64,000 nucleotides of DNA from Clostridia bacterium (lineage in GTDB: Bacteria; Bacillota; Clostridia; Christensenellales; Aristaeellaceae), in contig JAFYQB010000148.1 in the NCBI GenBank assembly GCA_017547285.1, positions 1 through 64,000 of the forward strand, in the 5' to 3' direction. The translations under genes and the position numbers were made by a program. Each line of letters opens with the position of its first letter. Position 1 is the first letter of the stretch. The notes under the pieces are model-generated. The model saw nothing but the letters and a program-made list of their open reading frames with translations. It had not been told where the DNA came from and ran no database searches. Positions 62,481 through 64,000 of this stretch are shown piece after piece.

Positions 62481-62954
62481 TTAAGAAGCCTTGTACTTGG
62501 CGATGATAGCGGGAACTTCAGCTTCCGTCAGACGACCATAGACATCATCATTGATCATCATAACAGGAGCCAGACCGCAGGCGCCCAGGCAACGGGTAGC
62601 CTGAACGGTGAACAGACCATCAGCAGTGGTCTGACCAGGCTGAATGCCCAGTTCGGAGCACAGCTTGTCCAGCACCTTCTGGGAATTCTTTACGTAGCAG
62701 GCAGTGCCGAGGCAAACGCCGGCCACATACTGACCCTTGGGCTGCAGAGAGAACTGGGAATAGAAGGTGGCAACGCCGTAAACCTCGCTCAGGGTAACGC
62801 CGAGGCCTTCGGCAATGATCTTCTGAACGTCCTCGGATACGCAGCCGAAGATGTTCTGTGCTTCCTGCAGCACAGGCATCAGCGCACCCTTTTGCTCCTT
62901 ATGAGCCTTGATGACTTCCGCCAGCTTTTCATATTTTTCGTTATGATTGGACAT
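62481..62954 (-). CDS. hydC: NuoE-like hydrogenase subunit HydC
   Basis: This 157-residue subunit has a helical N-terminal half with LMPVLQEAQNIFGCVSEDV and a thioredoxin-like [2Fe-2S] domain with CLGTACYVKN and CLGACGLAP, the NuoE cysteine pattern. It completes the HydABC electron-bifurcating complex. GGAGGAGG lies upstream of the ATG. It is the first gene of the operon. Confidence 0.96.
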   Translation of the reverse strand: MSNHNEKYEKLAEVIKAHKEQKGALMPVLQEAQNIFGCVSEDVQKIIAEGLGVTLSEVYGVATFYSQFSLQPKGQYVAGVCLGTACYVKNSQKVLDKLCSELGIQPGQTTADGLFTVQATRCLGACGLAPVMMINDDVYGRLTEAEVPAIIAKYKAS

Positions 62955-63017
62955 GGCAGTCTGAGACCTCCTCCATTATAGTTACAGACGAAATGTACAT
63001 AGGTACACATCGTTTAT

Positions 63018-63026
63018 ATTTTAGCA
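63018..63026 (-). promoter_or_regulatory. Extended -10 promoter of the hydrogenase operon
   Basis: TGCTAAAAT on the minus strand (63026-63018); the -35 position reads GTGCAA. An inverted repeat TGTAC-ATAG-GTACA (62994-63007) lies just downstream. Confidence 0.5.
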
Positions 63027-63151
63027 TACATTGACACAAATTGCACGCCTTTTCCGCGTGGTTTGTGAAATTTTTATTATATTTTACGGAAACGACGGGC
63101 TTTCTCTCCCTATTTTAAATGAAAATCCCGATAGAGTGAGCAAGCAAAACA

Positions 63152-63190
63152 AAAGGACATGCTCCCGCTTCATCAAAAAGCACGTCCTTT
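63152..63190 (-). terminator. Terminator of the PHP gene
   Basis: AAAGGACATGCT (63152-63163) pairs with AGCACGTCCTTT (63179-63190), one mismatch; TGTTTTG follows on the minus strand. It separates the PHP unit from the hydrogenase operon. Confidence 0.78.
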
Positions 63191-63194
63191 CGCT

Positions 63195-63899
63195 TTACGA
63201 TTCACTTTTTGTCCGAATCAAATCCAGCACAGCTTTTGCGCTGGGTTCCACAGGCAGTTCAAAAACCTGCTCCTGAATATCCTCCAGCCGGTGGGCATCA
63301 CTCGAATGCAGAAGGAAGCGCCCCTTGGTTGCATAGGAAGGACAGTCGACTCCTTTGTATACCTCAACCACTGGGTATTCCGGCAGAAACGGCATCAAAC
63401 CCAGAGCGCCGATCATACCGTTGCTGCCTCTGTTGATATGTGCAGGCAATGGGATGCCATTATGTGCACGAATCAGCTCACATACCTCGTCCACGCTCAG
63501 ATCTGTCGCATTGATCAACAGCTTGTCAAGCGTACCGGAAGGCGTGTCTCCATTACGCATAATAATCTGATTGCCAAACAACATCGGTTGATTGGAGATG
63601 GCTGGCAAATGCGCATATACCTTTTCTCCTGCTGCCACCGCATCTTCCAGTGTGTAGAAATAAGCCAGCATATGCACTTCTTCGCGGGAGGTAATCTCCA
63701 TTCCAGGGATCACCTCTACCCCATATTCTCTGCCGGCCGCCATTGCATCTTCAGCATTCAGCACAGCATTATGATCCGTGATGGCAATCACATCAAGCCC
63801 TTTGATTTTGGCCATACCTACCATGTTCCACGGGGTCATGTCATCCTCCGCACAGGGAGAGAGACAGCTGTGCAGATGCAGGTCACAAAACGCACCCAT
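63195..63899 (-). CDS. PHP domain-containing protein (TrpH-like)
   Basis: This protein of about 234 residues has the PHP signatures DLHLHSCLSPC, AITDHNAVLN, PGMEITSREEVHML, a central LPAHINRGSNG and a late LLHSSDAHR. It would be a metal-dependent phosphoesterase. The frame is open to 63944, but ATG 63899 overlaps the stop codon of the upstream gene by one base (TGATG) and begins the canonical barrel. PHP proteins often accompany HydABC-type hydrogenase genes, in an unknown role. Confidence 0.9.
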   Translation of the reverse strand: MGAFCDLHLHSCLSPCAEDDMTPWNMVGMAKIKGLDVIAITDHNAVLNAEDAMAAGREYGVEVIPGMEITSREEVHMLAYFYTLEDAVAAGEKVYAHLPAISNQPMLFGNQIIMRNGDTPSGTLDKLLINATDLSVDEVCELIRAHNGIPLPAHINRGSNGMIGALGLMPFLPEYPVVEVYKGVDCPSYATKGRFLLHSSDAHRLEDIQEQVFELPVEPSAKAVLDLIRTKSES

Positions 63900-64000
63900 C
63901 ACTCTGCAGGCGGCAGCACGCCGGCCTGACCCATCAGCACGCAAACTTCATAGGCTGTTTTGTTGGTTGCCAGAATAGGCATTTCTTCGTCAATGGCCTT
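63899..64000 (-). CDS. C-terminal end of a DRTGG-domain-like protein
   Basis: The last 33 codons of a gene running in from beyond the window end at TGA 63901-63899. The visible sequence KAIDEEMPILATNKTAYEVC resembles the end of DRTGG-domain proteins, which are usual neighbours of the PHP protein and HydABC. The fragment is short, so the name rests partly on context. Confidence 0.6.
   Translation of the reverse strand, partial: KAIDEEMPILATNKTAYEVCVLMGQAGVLPPAE

Noticed and set aside
59811-62981. Open frame of about 1056 codons on the + strand opposite the hydrogenase genes
   Set aside because: It is the mirror of strongly biased codon use in hydA-hydC; the translation has no family features, no ribosome binding site, and all the conserved genes lie on the other strand.
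63063-63080. Rex-like half site TTGTGAA upstream of the hydrogenase operon
   Set aside because: The second half (TTCACAA) is missing, and the site lies further upstream than expected for the predicted promoter.

Overview
The window reads as a chromosome segment from an anaerobic, fermentative Firmicute of class Clostridia; the genus cannot be named from sequence alone. Supporting evidence: a trimeric [FeFe] hydrogenase cluster with NuoE/NuoF-type subunits; Bacillota-type gene orders (yicC-gmk-rpoZ-coaBC, lonB-lonA-engB, darA-holB-ricT, tig-clpP-clpX, rpsF-ssb-rpsR); strong AGGAGG ribosome binding sites; a lysine riboswitch; and ATP-type PEP carboxykinase. No insertion sequence, prophage or CRISPR array was seen.

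Layout. 1-4.2 kb: end of pckA, nagB, an ACT protein with a YitT membrane protein, a ZIP metal transporter and a LexA/CI-like regulator. 4.4-7.4 kb: yicC-gmk-rpoZ-coaBC. 7.4-13.7 kb: topB, degV-type, dus, AI-2E-family exporter, ribokinase. 13.9-15.4 kb: a tRNA-Ala(CGC) followed by gene-poor DNA and a decayed flavodoxin-like gene, the only region that looks eroded. 15.5-21.8 kb: SDR and VUT-family queuosine-precursor transporter behind a structured leader, then DMT transporter, UroD-like, metallophosphoesterase, sugar isomerase and a second ZIP transporter. 22-26 kb: cytoplasmic GH9 hydrolase, Nudix hydrolase, GyrI-DUF402 fusion. 26-39 kb: proteostasis and DNA/RNA housekeeping (engB, lonA, lonB, def, darA, holB, ricT, a small ferredoxin, tig, clpP, clpX) and a PHP protein. 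39-40.3 kb: rpsF-ssb-rpsR. 40.6-45.1 kb: XRE-cupin regulator with potABCD. 45.2-50 kb: DUF853 ATPase, prolyl-tRNA-editing-type protein, tex. 50-52.7 kb: lysine riboswitch with a three-gene amino-acid ABC transporter. 52.7-54.8 kb: TraX-like protein, nagA. 54.9-57.8 kb: a MotA/ExbB-like plus MotB/OmpA-like ion-motor pair with a third small membrane protein. 58-64 kb: HydA, HydB, a [2Fe-2S] protein, an HATPase, HydC, a PHP protein and the end of a DRTGG-like protein.

How the parts fit. NagA and NagB, 53 kb apart, cover GlcNAc-6-P to fructose-6-P. HydABC would couple reoxidation of ferredoxin and NADH to H2. Lon, LonB, ClpXP, trigger factor and deformylase cover nascent-chain processing and protein turnover. 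Two RNA leaders are visible: a clear lysine riboswitch and a less certain preQ1-like leader in front of a queuosine-precursor transporter.

The most interesting unit is the 54.9-57.8 kb motor operon. It resembles the ZorA/ZorB motor of Zorya defence, but the recognised Zorya effectors are absent and an unrecognised 162-residue membrane-anchored protein is the third gene. A second global observation is that many promoters here carry a TTGC-type -35 box (often TTGCAT) 17 bases from a good -10 box.
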